From the NCBI GenBank assembly GCA_963842505.1, contig CAWJGZ010000001.1:1922001-1986000 (forward strand): 64,000 nucleotides of DNA, read 5' to 3'. Below the pieces are notes generated by a model. It saw nothing but the letters and a program-made list of their open reading frames with translations, had not been told where the DNA came from and searched no databases. This DNA is from PALSA-129 sp963842505. GTDB lineage: Bacteria; Acidobacteriota; Terriglobia; Bryobacterales; Bryobacteraceae. Below are positions 42,203 to 51,319 of the stretch, in pieces. Made by a program: the position numbers and the translations under genes. Each line of letters starts with the position of its first letter. Positions within the stretch are counted from its first letter, which is position 1.

Positions 42203-43109
42203 GGATGTAATTCTCCGCTTCTTCCTCCGTGGGCTGTGTGGCAGTGCCGCCCAGCCCCCTGGTGGAGAGTGCACCGCACGCCGCCCCGAGGCGCAGGCAG
42301 TCCTTGAGCGGCCTGCCCCTCAGCCACGCGTGCAGGAAGCCGGCGTCGAAAGAATCGCCCGCGCCGGTCGTATCGACCACCTGGATCGGGAACGCTTCGA
42401 CCTTGACCAGGGTCCCCTGGTCCAGCAGGACGCAGCCTTCCGCCCCCAGTTTCCCGACCACCAGGGTGTGGCCGTTATCCAGCGCCCGCAGGCCTTCCAC
42501 GACATCCTGGCGGCTTGTGATGCCCTGAATTTCCGATTCGTTGGGCAGGAACACGTCGACCTCCTGGAGCGTATCCATCAGCTGCGCGGACCACTGCTCC
42601 GAGGGATCGTAGCCCGTGTCCAGGGACGTACTCAGGCCCAGTCTCCGCGCCTCGGCGAAGAGATCCTTCAAGCCCGGCCGCAGCCCGTCTTGCAGAAAAT
42701 ATGCAGAGACATGAAAATGGCGGTGTCCGGCGAAAATGCCATTCGGCAAATCCTCCGCGCGGAGCGAGGTGATCGCACCGGAATAAGTAACCAACGCCCG
42801 ATCTTTGGAAGAGGTGATAGAAACGGTAATCCCGGTCTTCAAGTCCGCGCGGCGGTTGACAAGTGAAACGTCGATCCTCTCCCGTTTCAATAAGCCAATA
42901 CAGTAATCGCCATAGGTGTCGGCCCCCACGTTGGCAGCAAACGTCACGCTGTCGCCCAGACGGGCCAGCCCGACGGCACAGATGGCCGAAGAACTGCCAA
43001 GCGTCAACTGTAGATCTTCGACGAGGACCTCTTTCCCCGGGCGCGGGAACATCTGATAGTTCCGCAGGATCAGATCGGGGTTTAACTCGCCTGCTATGAG
43101 TATTCTCAT
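42183..43109 (-). CDS. PfkB-family carbohydrate kinase
   Basis: The product has 308 residues. It carries both PfkB signatures: the N-terminal LGSSSAICAVGLARLG region with GADTYGDYCIGLL, and the C-terminal anion hole VVDTTGAGDSFDAGFLHAWL with the catalytic Asp. It phosphorylates a sugar or sugar phosphate using ATP. It overlaps the isomerase gene (ATGA at 43106-43109) and the amidohydrolase gene. With an AgaS-like isomerase upstream, a tagatose/fructose-6-phosphate-type substrate is plausible. Confidence 0.92.
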   Translation of the reverse strand: MRILIAGELNPDLILRNYQMFPRPGKEVLVEDLQLTLGSSSAICAVGLARLGDSVTFAANVGADTYGDYCIGLLKRERIDVSLVNRRADLKTGITVSITSSKDRALVTYSGAITSLRAEDLPNGIFAGHRHFHVSAYFLQDGLRPGLKDLFAEARRLGLSTSLDTGYDPSEQWSAQLMDTLQEVDVFLPNESEIQGITSRQDVVEGLRALDNGHTLVVGKLGAEGCVLLDQGTLVKVEAFPIQVVDTTGAGDSFDAGFLHAWLRGRPLKDCLRLGAACGALSTRGLGGTATQPTEEEAENYIHAHAGN

Positions 43110-44350
43110 TTGGCCGTTTCCATCGGGCGGTGAATGCAGAAGTCCCCCACCACACGGCTGATGACGCCGTTGCTGGAGGGGCGGTCCGGCTGCAGCCCCT
43201 CCTCCAAACTGCGGTGAAATCCCAGAATCTGAGCGATCATCACATCCAGAAACGTCAGGTCGTCGTCCGCCGTACCCGCGGCTACTTCGTAAGGAACCAC
43301 CAGATCTCGTCCCTGGCGCAGGCCCGCGCCGGGAGATCCCACTCCGGCGATCAGTTTCCGTGCTCCCAGCCCCTTGGCATTCAGCTCCAGAATGAGATCC
43401 CTCTCGTATTTCCGAATGAGTTCGTCGGAAGATAGGTAACAGACCACCAGGGTCCGCTCATCGATGAAACACATCGGCCCGTGGCGCAACCCGAGGTACG
43501 TTTGGGCCATGGAAGCCACCTTGCCGCCGGTCATTTCGAGCATTTTCAGGGCCGATTCATGACATGCTCCGAAACGGCAGCCGCTCCCCAGGAAGACGAT
43601 ACGCCGGATGTCGCCGCTCACCCAGGCATTCAGGCGGTCCGGCCATTTCGCGAGGAACTGACGGCCGGCACAGTCGAGTTGGTCCACCATCCCTACGAAC
43701 TCACTGGCCCTTTCCACCCAGCCCAGAAACCTGACGCCCAGGACGATGTTCGTAAAGCTGCTGGTCATCACCAGGCTGCGATCGTTGGTTTCCGGGCCCA
43801 GATCGATCACACGGACCCGCGACTGATCGGCAAACGCTTTGGCTAGTTTGCCTTCCGAATTGCAGGTGATGATTAGATGATGTGTCCCCGGCTCAGTTTC
43901 GAGCAGCATCTTCACCACTGCGGTGCTCTCCGGACTTTCGCCGGACCGCGCCAGAGAAACCACGAGGGTAGGTTCACCCGCCACAGACGCCCGGCGCTTG
44001 AGAAGCAGTTCCCCGCCTCCGACCACCTCGACTCTCCGCCCCAAATCTCTTTCCAGCGCGGGGGCGGCGCATTCACCTGCGTATTGCGAACTGCCGGAGC
44101 CAGTCAGCACAATGCGCTGGCAGGAAGCCAGGCTTTCGGCCACCAAGCGGCGGGATTCCATCAGGTGACGGGCGGTTCCGGCCCAGGTGACCGGTTGTTG
44201 GCAGATCTCCCCGATGGTATGGCGGAAACCTCTGGCAGATGCTCCATCCGATGCATTCAGCATCGCTGCAAACTCGCCGCCGCCCTTTTCTAATTGCTGT
44301 AGCCAAGCCGAGAGCAAAGAACTGGAGGAGCACGGTAATCCGTTGGCCAT
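43106..44350 (-). CDS. AgaS-like SIS-domain sugar isomerase/deaminase
   Basis: The product has 414 residues from MANGLPCSS; the frame extends 9 codons further into the promoter. Two SIS domains are visible: RIVLTGSGSSQYAGECAAPA with VVSLARSGESPES (phosphosugar loop), and RRIVFLGSGCRFGACHESALK with LRHGPMCFIDERT. VMTSSFTNIVLG is typical of AgaS, which converts galactosamine-6-phosphate to tagatose-6-phosphate. It is first in the operon agaS-pfkB-amidohydrolase-yjbQ, with a clustered operator upstream. Confidence 0.9.
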   Translation of the reverse strand: MANGLPCSSSSLLSAWLQQLEKGGGEFAAMLNASDGASARGFRHTIGEICQQPVTWAGTARHLMESRRLVAESLASCQRIVLTGSGSSQYAGECAAPALERDLGRRVEVVGGGELLLKRRASVAGEPTLVVSLARSGESPESTAVVKMLLETEPGTHHLIITCNSEGKLAKAFADQSRVRVIDLGPETNDRSLVMTSSFTNIVLGVRFLGWVERASEFVGMVDQLDCAGRQFLAKWPDRLNAWVSGDIRRIVFLGSGCRFGACHESALKMLEMTGGKVASMAQTYLGLRHGPMCFIDERTLVVCYLSSDELIRKYERDLILELNAKGLGARKLIAGVGSPGAGLRQGRDLVVPYEVAAGTADDDLTFLDVMIAQILGFHRSLEEGLQPDRPSSNGVISRVVGDFCIHRPMETAK

Positions 44351-44367
44351 AAAAGATCTCGATGGCC

Positions 44368-44440
44368 AGTATACCATAACTTTGCTTTTTTGTTGTTTCG
44401 ATATCTTTGCTTTTTATACGATATCTTTCTTTTTATACGA
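44368..44440 (-). promoter_or_regulatory. Promoter and clustered operators of the agaS-type operon
   Basis: On the minus strand TATACT lies at 44373-44368 with a weak -35 (ACAACA, 17 bp). On the plus strand CTTTGC/CTTTCT plus T-run boxes start at 44380, 44405 and 44425, with TTTCG at 44396 and the near-repeat CGATATCTTTGCTTTTTATA / CGATATCTTTCTTTTTATA (44399-44439). This resembles the operator motif at 39643, in multiple copies. Confidence 0.5.
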
Positions 44441-44587
44441 GAATTGCGGCTGAAAGTGGCTGTGAGCGATTCCTCCTACGTAGCCCAACTCGAGCCCTTG
44501 AGACATGAGCTTTGGCGCGATTCTGTGTTTCTCTATAATTCCTGTGGTTTGATTTTGCTTTACTTCTAGTTCGGGCAGTCCGTCCAT
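44414..44587 (-). CDS. Possible small protein (57 aa)
   Basis: ATG at 44587 follows GGGAGGAGAGCCGTC, an excellent ribosome site. The product begins MDGLPELEVKQNQTTGIIE and ends SYKKKDIV inside the operator cluster of the agaS-type operon. No domain recognised. The upstream DNA to 44880 shows no gene. It could be a truncated gene whose end was replaced. Confidence 0.32.
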   Translation of the reverse strand: MDGLPELEVKQNQTTGIIEKHRIAPKLMSQGLELGYVGGIAHSHFQPQFSYKKKDIV

Positions 44588-44881
44588 GACGGCTCTCCTC
44601 CCGGCGAACCAGATTCTGACTCGTCGCAGCCGTGTGGTCAAAAATGCTCGAAGCACTTGATAGCGTTGAACTTGCGACGATATACAATCACGGTAATCGA
44701 CGGCGTCACCAGGTTTCTAACCTCCGTGACGAATTTGGTGACCACTGCGAGCAAGTTGGTCTGAACGGCGTCCTTTGCCGCAAGAAAAGGACGTATCTTG
44801 TCCCGTTTTGCCTGGGCCGGCCGGCAGCAACGGTTATGCCACCACCGTGTGGCGCAACCGAGCGAGTTGGCGAGCAAAGCC
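44588..44881. other. Unassigned stretch
   Basis: Open frames exist on both strands, for example on the minus strand a segment with KRDKIRPFLAAKDAVQTNLL, but I cannot connect them to any family and see no ribosome site. It may be decayed coding sequence. Confidence 0.3.
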
Positions 44882-45406
44882 AAGGCCGGCAAATTGCCCC
44901 CTGAAGCCCCGCTTAGTTCAATAATTCACTAACAATATCCTCTTTCGTTTCAGCCTCCTTAACCTGGATTGACCTCGACTCGTCCTGCTCATGTGCCATC
45001 CTCGAAGCAGGAAGGACACCATGCGCCATTCCCCCTGCACATCCGCCGGGGCTTCCCGGCCCGCTGCATCCGCCGCCGCGCCCCGAACCGCAAACGAACC
45101 CAATTTCGTGCCGACTGCAAGCAACCAAAGCAGATTTCCCCCGCCGAACGAACCCATTCTCGCCCCATCCAGGTACGCGCCTGCAAGATACCAAACGAAC
45201 CTAGTCCCATATTCGGACACTCGCATCTCGGGCCGGGTTCGCCGCGTTCAGGCGGCCGTTCTTGACTTTATCTGCCAAAATGTGTAATTATTCAATTTAA
45301 TGAATAAACATTCAGTCGAGGTGAATGCCGTGGCCGGGACGTTCCAACCAGATCATATTCTCAAAGCCGCCGCCTCTGATTTGCTCTGTGACCTCGATCT
45401 CACCAT
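44882..45406. repeat. Left copy of argF upstream region (direct repeat)
   Basis: This is homologous to 54491-54890. Identity is moderate at the outer edge and high over the promoter and 5' coding part. The left copy has about 115 extra bases (roughly 45030-45160). The right copy appears to have lost them between two ATTC motifs. Confidence 0.88.
45300..45406 (+). pseudogene. argF: 5' fragment of argF with its promoter
   Basis: The first ~35 codons (MNKHSVEVNAVAGTFQPD, HILKAAASDLLCDLDLT) are nearly identical to the intact argF at 54780. After CTCACC the sequences part, and the frame runs on 29 unrelated codons to TAA at 45492. The -35/-10 boxes (45262, 45285) and ARG box (45301-45314) are duplicated too, so this stub could still be transcribed toward the convergent regulator gene. 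Confidence 0.85.
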
Positions 45407-45454
45407 GACTAGGTCGGCGCCTCGGCGGGGCAACCCAAAAAGCCCTGCGCCTCC

Positions 45455-46285
45455 TCAGGTAAAGGACTGGTTGACGCTGCCGTCGTCGCTATAATCCGCC
45501 AGGGATCTCAGTTTACTTCGGTTTAGAACCCGTACATGGCCGTGAGCGACGGAAATGATTCCTGCGCGTCTAAGACGACCTAGCACTCGAGTGACCGTCT
45601 CCCTGGAGCACCCGACACGCGACGCCAACTCGCGGTGCGACGAGAAGTGCTCTTGCGAGCCTTGGGGACCGCCGTCCAGGAACAGTTTCGCCAATCGTGA
45701 CGTTACTGTGCTAAGCGCGGATTGACCGGCAACCTTTTCTGAAAGGCAGAGCGTCCGGCAGAGTTCGAGGGTCACGCTCTCGGCGAAATCCGGAAAACGG
45801 CGTCGAAAGTCTCTGCATGTCGCTGAATTGACGAGCAGTACGTGGGCATCGGTCAATGCCATCGCACTTCTGGGTCGAGGAATCCCCAGAGCTGTTGCGG
45901 CGAACCCAAAAACATCACCGGAGGATAACGTGTACAAAGGGTGGCTCCGCCCGCTGGGGTCGTCTTCAACAAGCGACGCGATCCCGGAGATTATCGCAAA
46001 CACGTGGTCCGCTGGATCCCCAGTTTGGAAAAAGTAGTGCCCCTTCTTGTAAAATCTCTCAATCACTTCAGGCACGATCGACTTGAGGGTGGTCTTCGGC
46101 ACACAGCCGAACACGCGATGGGACGAAAGGTAGTCCAGGATCGAAGTCGCTGTCGGCCTCCGCCCTGGTCGTGCTGGATCTTGTCGAGTTGTCGTTTTCC
46201 GTATCGTCTCGTCAGTTGACGCGTCCGGGATGCTTGCGGACCGCCCCAAGCCTCTATTGCACGATCGTATCACCCTCTCGGGCAA
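45455..46285 (-). CDS. Crp/Fnr-family transcriptional regulator
   Basis: The product has 276 residues at its longest; the first ~45 are basic and may not be translated. The cyclic-nucleotide-binding-like domain lies at about 55-165 (FYKKGHYFFQTGDPADHVFA, IISGIASLVED, LSSGDVFGFAATAL). The C-terminal Crp helix-turn-helix is SHRELASRVGCSRETVTRVL with GRLRRAGIISVAHGHVRVL. No iron-sulfur cysteines of FNR type are seen. It is divergent from the receptor gene at 46500 and is the likely local regulator of the inserted block. Confidence 0.88.
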   Translation of the reverse strand: MPERVIRSCNRGLGRSASIPDASTDETIRKTTTRQDPARPGRRPTATSILDYLSSHRVFGCVPKTTLKSIVPEVIERFYKKGHYFFQTGDPADHVFAIISGIASLVEDDPSGRSHPLYTLSSGDVFGFAATALGIPRPRSAMALTDAHVLLVNSATCRDFRRRFPDFAESVTLELCRTLCLSEKVAGQSALSTVTSRLAKLFLDGGPQGSQEHFSSHRELASRVGCSRETVTRVLGRLRRAGIISVAHGHVRVLNRSKLRSLADYSDDGSVNQSFT

Positions 46286-46499
46286 ATGTGACCGACATCA
46301 CATGCTGTTTGTGATGACGACGCTTTTGCAGTCAGGGGATCGGCTGTACACTTCCTGCAGCCCCATTTTATCGCGATCAAGTGAACTGGTCTCGATGTAC
46401 CGCAGGTTGCGCCCGCTCCTGCGACTGGGCCTTCTAGATGCGTGGCTGAATCGGCGGAATCGCCGACGCACGTTAGACCAACTAGCTGAGGGAGAAAAC

Positions 46500-49400
46500 T
46501 TGTTTTTACAGCGCCAAGCGGTAAACCTTTCAATCTGCGTGATCGTTGGATGTGTGTTGATTGGACAAAACCTTTGGGGCCAGGCCGTTTCGGCTCGTCT
46601 CGAAGGGGTCGTTCAAGATCAATCGAAAGGGGTGATTCCCGCCGTCACAGTGGTCGCGGTGAATGAAGGAACGGGCATTCAGTTTCAGGCCGCCTCCAAC
46701 GAGTCCGGCCGATACATCTTTCCGACTCTCCCGCCCGGAAGCTACACCGTCTCGGCTGAGCAGACTGGCTTCAAGAAGACCGTCCTCCGGGGCCTGCTGC
46801 TGCAAATCGGCGACGCAAGGACCCAGGACTTGACGCTCGCGCCAGGCGATGTCACGGAAAGCGTGACCGTGACCTCGGAGGCAACCTCCGTCGACGCGAC
46901 TACGGCAGCTCTCGGAGACGTTGTGCAAAATCGCCAGGCGGTGGACCTGCCGTTGAACGGCAGAGACCCGATGATGCTCTTCTATTTGGAACAAGGGACC
47001 AACCCGCTGGATCGTGTGGCGAGCAGCCAACAGCAGGTCGGCTCTGTAAACGGCCTCGATCCAAACACCAGCTCAGTCAAGGTGGAGGGGATCAACGCGA
47101 GCAATGGCGGCTACGATTTTTCTCCCGCGCATCCTTCCATGGCCGTCCCACAAGAGGCGGTCGGAGAATATCGCGTAAGCACGTCGACCGATCTGGCGGA
47201 CGCCGGACGGGGATCGGGCGCGCAGGTCAAGGTAATGTTGAAGTCCGGCACCAACCAGTTTCATGGCTCGTTGTTCGAGTTCAACCGCAATACCGATTAC
47301 AACGCAAACGACTTTTTCACCAACCGGGCTGATCTATCGCGCCCGGTCCTCCAGCGCAACCAATTCGGCGGTTCGTTTGGGGGGCCGATCAAGAAGAACA
47401 AGACTTTCTTCTTTGCGACGGCCGAGTGGCAGCGCCAGATTTCCGATTCGGTCGAGAATCGGGTGGTTTACACCCCGACCTTGCGCTCGGGCGTTTTCCG
47501 TTATCTGATTGGCGGCACCAATTCCACGTCGATCGTCAATTCCCAGGGCGTTCCAACTGTTCCGTCGAGCCAGATCGGCACGATCAACCTCACTACCGTT
47601 GATCCAACCCGTTTAGGGATGGACACGGTGTATTTTCCGAAGCTGCTCAACCTAATGCCCTTGCCTAATAACTACGATCTTGGCGACGGACTCAATACGG
47701 CTGGATACACGTACAACTCGTCAAACCCCGACAACTATTACCAAGTCTTGTTCAAGGTGGATCACGAGATCAACGACGCGAATCGGCTGTCGGTTTCCGC
47801 CTCACAGGGCAAGGAAACTGCCCCCCAAGCAAGGCTGGAGGACGGAATCTCCCCGGAAGGCTACTCGGAAGAGCGCCGCGGATTCTCGGTGCGCCTCGTG
47901 ACAGTAGTGACGCCCCATATGACGAACGAGCTCAGCCTGGGGGCAAACGAGCGCCTCGCGCAAAGGCCAATTACGAATACCGCGGACTTCCCAGGCGTGC
48001 TTGGAGCCGGCCAGCAGACGCTGGCGGGCAACATCCAATTTGCCGGGTTGGGAACTGGAACCAGCCTCACCGGCGGAACGAACGGCAATTTGGACATCAT
48101 CCGTTCCCCACAGGTTAATCCAGCGGTCAATCGGGGCGGTCAGGATGAGATGACCTGGATCAAGGGCAACCACACACTGAATTTCGGCGGTGAGCTTTGG
48201 TTTGAAGAGATGAACCGCGACGTCGGGACGCTGCAGTACCCGGAGTTGAGCACGTCAAATGGATCCAATCCGGCAAACATTCCGGCGCTGGCAGGTTTGA
48301 GCAGCACGGACCGGTCGTTTGCGGCACAACTCACCAACGATGTCACCGGAACAATCGGTTTTATTCAGCAGAGCTTCTATTTGGATAATAAGACCGGATT
48401 CACTCCTTATCAGCAATCGTATGAGCCGCTGCGAAAAACGGAGTCGGCCTGGTTTGTGCAGGACATCTGGAAAATCCATCCTAGGCTGAGCATGAATTTG
48501 GGCTTGCGCTGGGAGTACCTGCCTCCGGTCACTCTGGCTGATGGAGCTTACGTTTATCCGGTCGGTGGCGTGGCGGGAGCGCTCGGTGTCCAGGGTCCAA
48601 CCGGACAGCCGACGCAGTGGGGATTCGCGGCCAACGGCGGCGGAGACATCTTCCACACGCAGAAGGACAACTTTGCCCCGTCCGTCGGCTTGGCATGGGA
48701 CCCGTTCGGCGATGGGAAAACTGCGATCCGGGCCGCATACCGCCTGGCTTATGATCGTTTCGCAATGGGCAATGGGGATTTTTCGACGAATAACTATGGC
48801 CAGACGACCTCCGTGACGCTGACGCCGGGGGCGCGGTTCTCCACTCCGAACCTCTACAGTGGCATCCTGCCAATTCCGACTCCGGCGCTGTTCGCGCCAC
48901 TCGGCAATGTCCGGCAGGGCAATGCCTATGTTGCCGACCCCAATCTATATGCGCCATACGTTCATCTGTGGAACTTCACGATCGAACGCGAAGTGGCGCG
49001 AGTATGGAAGATCGACGCGTCCTATGTCGCCAATCACGCCGTCGGAATGTGGCGAGGGGAAAATCTCAATCAGGATAACATTACGAGCAACGGCTTTCTC
49101 AGCGCCTTCGAAATCGCTCAAGCCAATCTGGCGGCGAACGGAAGTCCAACCGTTGGGCAAAGTCTCGGCAACATGCAATCGCTGTTCAAGCTGATTCCGA
49201 GTTCCCAGAACGTTCTGTTTACGCAAGGACAGGCGGCCGCACTCGCCGATTATCTGGACACCACTACTGCGCAAACAGGCGTGCGTGGCGGCCTTATCGC
49301 CTTAGCCGGGCTGCCAGCGACGACTTTCCGCTACAATCCCCAAGTGCAGAACCTGTACGTCATAGGCAATCGCAGTCATTCGACCTACAACGGGCTCCAG

Positions 49401-50123
49401 CTCGCGGCCAGCCGGCGCTTCGATCACGGGTTCTACCTCCAGGCGAATTACGCCTTCAGCAAAGCATTGAGCGATCAGACGCCCGGCCAGGTTTACAACA
49501 ACGACTACCGCGACATCAACAATCCGCATCTGGACAAAACGCTCTCGCCTTATGACGCAACCCATGTGTTTCTGGTGAACGGAATGTGGGAAGTCCCGGT
49601 CGGGCACGGCAGAAAGTTTCTATCGGGCGCCGGGGCGTTCGTCGATAATTTCCTAGGCGGCTGGCAGCTCAACGGGATTCTGAATTTCTCGACGGGCCGC
49701 CCATTACTGATTACGACGAACCTCTACAACTTGAGCCAGACGGTCACCAGCAACCCGAATTTCAACGGCAGCTTCAAAAACCTCGGTGCCATCTACGAGG
49801 GAGCCAGCAAGGTGATGTTCATCACACCACAGGAGGCGGCGGCGTTCACAAATCCAGCCGCCGGCAGCCCCGGGACGCTGGCCGATAACGCCATTCATGG
49901 CCCCGGATTCTCTTCGTTGGATATGAGTCTGTTCAAGAAATTCCCGTTGTTCAAGGAACGAGCCCAACTTCAATTCCGCGCAGAGTTCTTCAATGTTCTG
50001 AACCACGCCAGTTTTCAGGCTCCGCCGTCGACCTCGTTGAATATCGACTCGGGAAGTTTTGGAGTTCTCACCAGCGATTACTCGCCGCGAGTCGGCCAGT
50101 TCGCTCTGAAGCTCACGTTCTGA
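46500..50123 (+). CDS. TonB-dependent receptor, carboxypeptidase-regulatory/Oar type
   Basis: The frame is open from 46230, but I favour the TTG at 46500. GAGGGAGAAAAC precedes it, and it gives a signal peptide (FLQRQAVNLSICVIVGCVLI) and avoids overlap with the divergent regulator. About 1207 residues. A carboxypeptidase-regulatory domain (SARLEGVVQDQSKGVIPAVT) comes first, then a plug with VKVEGINASNGGYDFS and MLKSGTNQFHGSLFEFNRNT, then a large barrel ending VGQFALKLTF. It is 12 bases upstream of a serine hydrolase and so cotranscribed; the ligand may be a peptide or cell-wall fragment. Confidence 0.88.
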   Translation: MFLQRQAVNLSICVIVGCVLIGQNLWGQAVSARLEGVVQDQSKGVIPAVTVVAVNEGTGIQFQAASNESGRYIFPTLPPGSYTVSAEQTGFKKTVLRGLLLQIGDARTQDLTLAPGDVTESVTVTSEATSVDATTAALGDVVQNRQAVDLPLNGRDPMMLFYLEQGTNPLDRVASSQQQVGSVNGLDPNTSSVKVEGINASNGGYDFSPAHPSMAVPQEAVGEYRVSTSTDLADAGRGSGAQVKVMLKSGTNQFHGSLFEFNRNTDYNANDFFTNRADLSRPVLQRNQFGGSFGGPIKKNKTFFFATAEWQRQISDSVENRVVYTPTLRSGVFRYLIGGTNSTSIVNSQGVPTVPSSQIGTINLTTVDPTRLGMDTVYFPKLLNLMPLPNNYDLGDGLNTAGYTYNSSNPDNYYQVLFKVDHEINDANRLSVSASQGKETAPQARLEDGISPEGYSEERRGFSVRLVTVVTPHMTNELSLGANERLAQRPITNTADFPGVLGAGQQTLAGNIQFAGLGTGTSLTGGTNGNLDIIRSPQVNPAVNRGGQDEMTWIKGNHTLNFGGELWFEEMNRDVGTLQYPELSTSNGSNPANIPALAGLSSTDRSFAAQLTNDVTGTIGFIQQSFYLDNKTGFTPYQQSYEPLRKTESAWFVQDIWKIHPRLSMNLGLRWEYLPPVTLADGAYVYPVGGVAGALGVQGPTGQPTQWGFAANGGGDIFHTQKDNFAPSVGLAWDPFGDGKTAIRAAYRLAYDRFAMGNGDFSTNNYGQTTSVTLTPGARFSTPNLYSGILPIPTPALFAPLGNVRQGNAYVADPNLYAPYVHLWNFTIEREVARVWKIDASYVANHAVGMWRGENLNQDNITSNGFLSAFEIAQANLAANGSPTVGQSLGNMQSLFKLIPSSQNVLFTQGQAAALADYLDTTTAQTGVRGGLIALAGLPATTFRYNPQVQNLYVIGNRSHSTYNGLQLAASRRFDHGFYLQANYAFSKALSDQTPGQVYNNDYRDINNPHLDKTLSPYDATHVFLVNGMWEVPVGHGRKFLSGAGAFVDNFLGGWQLNGILNFSTGRPLLITTNLYNLSQTVTSNPNFNGSFKNLGAIYEGASKVMFITPQEAAAFTNPAAGSPGTLADNAIHGPGFSSLDMSLFKKFPLFKERAQLQFRAEFFNVLNHASFQAPPSTSLNIDSGSFGVLTSDYSPRVGQFALKLTF

Positions 50124-50135
50124 GGTGAATCTTAT

Positions 50136-51314
50136 ATGTTCAAACAAACTCGTGCCGGAATAGCTCTGCTGATTGCCGCGGCTTTTGTCCCGGCTCCGCT
50201 GATCGCTCAAAGGGGCGCGCAGGCGGTTAAGCCGCCCGTACACATCAAGACTGCGACGGAACTGGAAGGCGCGATTTCGCGAGTGAATCAGTTGTTCGCC
50301 GCCGAATATGCGAAGGACAACCTTGCAAGCGTCACGGTAGGCGTGATCTCGGGACCCGATCTCGTCTGGACCAAGAGCTACGGTTTGGCGGACATTGAGA
50401 AGAAGATCCCGGCTACGAGAGATTCCACGTATCGGATCGGATCGATTACCAAGCAGTTCACCGGGGTGATGCTGCTCCAACTAGTATCCCAGGGCAAGGT
50501 GCATCTGTCCGATCCGGTGGAGAAATATTATCCGGAAATCCGGCAAGTCGCCAACCCCTATTCCTGGGCGCCGCCGATTACGCTGGTTGAGCTTGCAACG
50601 CATACTTCAGGCCTCGACCGGGAGCCTGGCGATACGGAGACCTACCTGACGGGCCAGGTGGCCGACTGGGAAAAGACGCTGCGCGCCGCGCTGGCTCACA
50701 CCAAGTTTGCGTATGAGCCCGGAACGCGATACTCATACTCCAACATCGGCTATGCGATCCTCGGCGAGGCGCTCAGCCGCGCGGCGGGCCAGCCATACAT
50801 TCAGTATGTGCAGCAGCATATCCTTGTCCCTCTCGGCATGACTCACACCGCCTTCGAGCAGAACGACAAGATCCTGGGGACGTTAGCCAAAGGCTATATC
50901 ATCGGCAACGGCGTTGCCAATCCCGAAGCAGCCGCCAAAGATCTGCGGGACGGGCGCGGTTACAAGATTCCCAACGGCGCTCTCTTCACGACGGTCGGCG
51001 ATCTGGCGAAGTTCCTCTCGTTCGAGATGGGAGATGGTCCGGATTCGATTTTGAAGAAGTCCACTCTCGCGGACAATCGCACGCGAGTGAATTCCGCCGA
51101 TGGCGATTTCCTCTCCGGCTATGGGGTCGGGTTCATGTTAGCGCGGCGCGGCGATCTGATATCGGTTGGACACGGCGGCTCGGTTGCAGGCTATGTCGCC
51201 GGCGCGTACTTCAATCCGCCGTCGCACACGGGACTGATCTTCCTGCGCAATGCCGCCGGCCAGGGATTCCGCAACGATGTTGTGATGGCCGCGTTGCAAG
51301 AGCTTTCGAAGTAG
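50136..51314 (+). CDS. Exported serine hydrolase, class C beta-lactamase/D-peptidase fold
   Basis: The product has 392 residues. The signal peptide is MFKQTRAGIALLIAAAFVPA. Active-site motifs: SITK (nucleophile Ser and Lys) in YRIGSITKQFTGVMLLQL, the tyrosine motif YSYSNIGYAILGEAL, and HGGSVAGYVAG as the third box. Relatives include AmpC, esterases and D-aminopeptidases. Being between a receptor and a CapA-like gene, a peptidase role is more likely than antibiotic resistance. It ends by overlapping the next gene. Confidence 0.9.
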   Translation: MFKQTRAGIALLIAAAFVPAPLIAQRGAQAVKPPVHIKTATELEGAISRVNQLFAAEYAKDNLASVTVGVISGPDLVWTKSYGLADIEKKIPATRDSTYRIGSITKQFTGVMLLQLVSQGKVHLSDPVEKYYPEIRQVANPYSWAPPITLVELATHTSGLDREPGDTETYLTGQVADWEKTLRAALAHTKFAYEPGTRYSYSNIGYAILGEALSRAAGQPYIQYVQQHILVPLGMTHTAFEQNDKILGTLAKGYIIGNGVANPEAAAKDLRDGRGYKIPNGALFTTVGDLAKFLSFEMGDGPDSILKKSTLADNRTRVNSADGDFLSGYGVGFMLARRGDLISVGHGGSVAGYVAGAYFNPPSHTGLIFLRNAAGQGFRNDVVMAALQELSK

Positions 51315-51319
51315 TGAAT

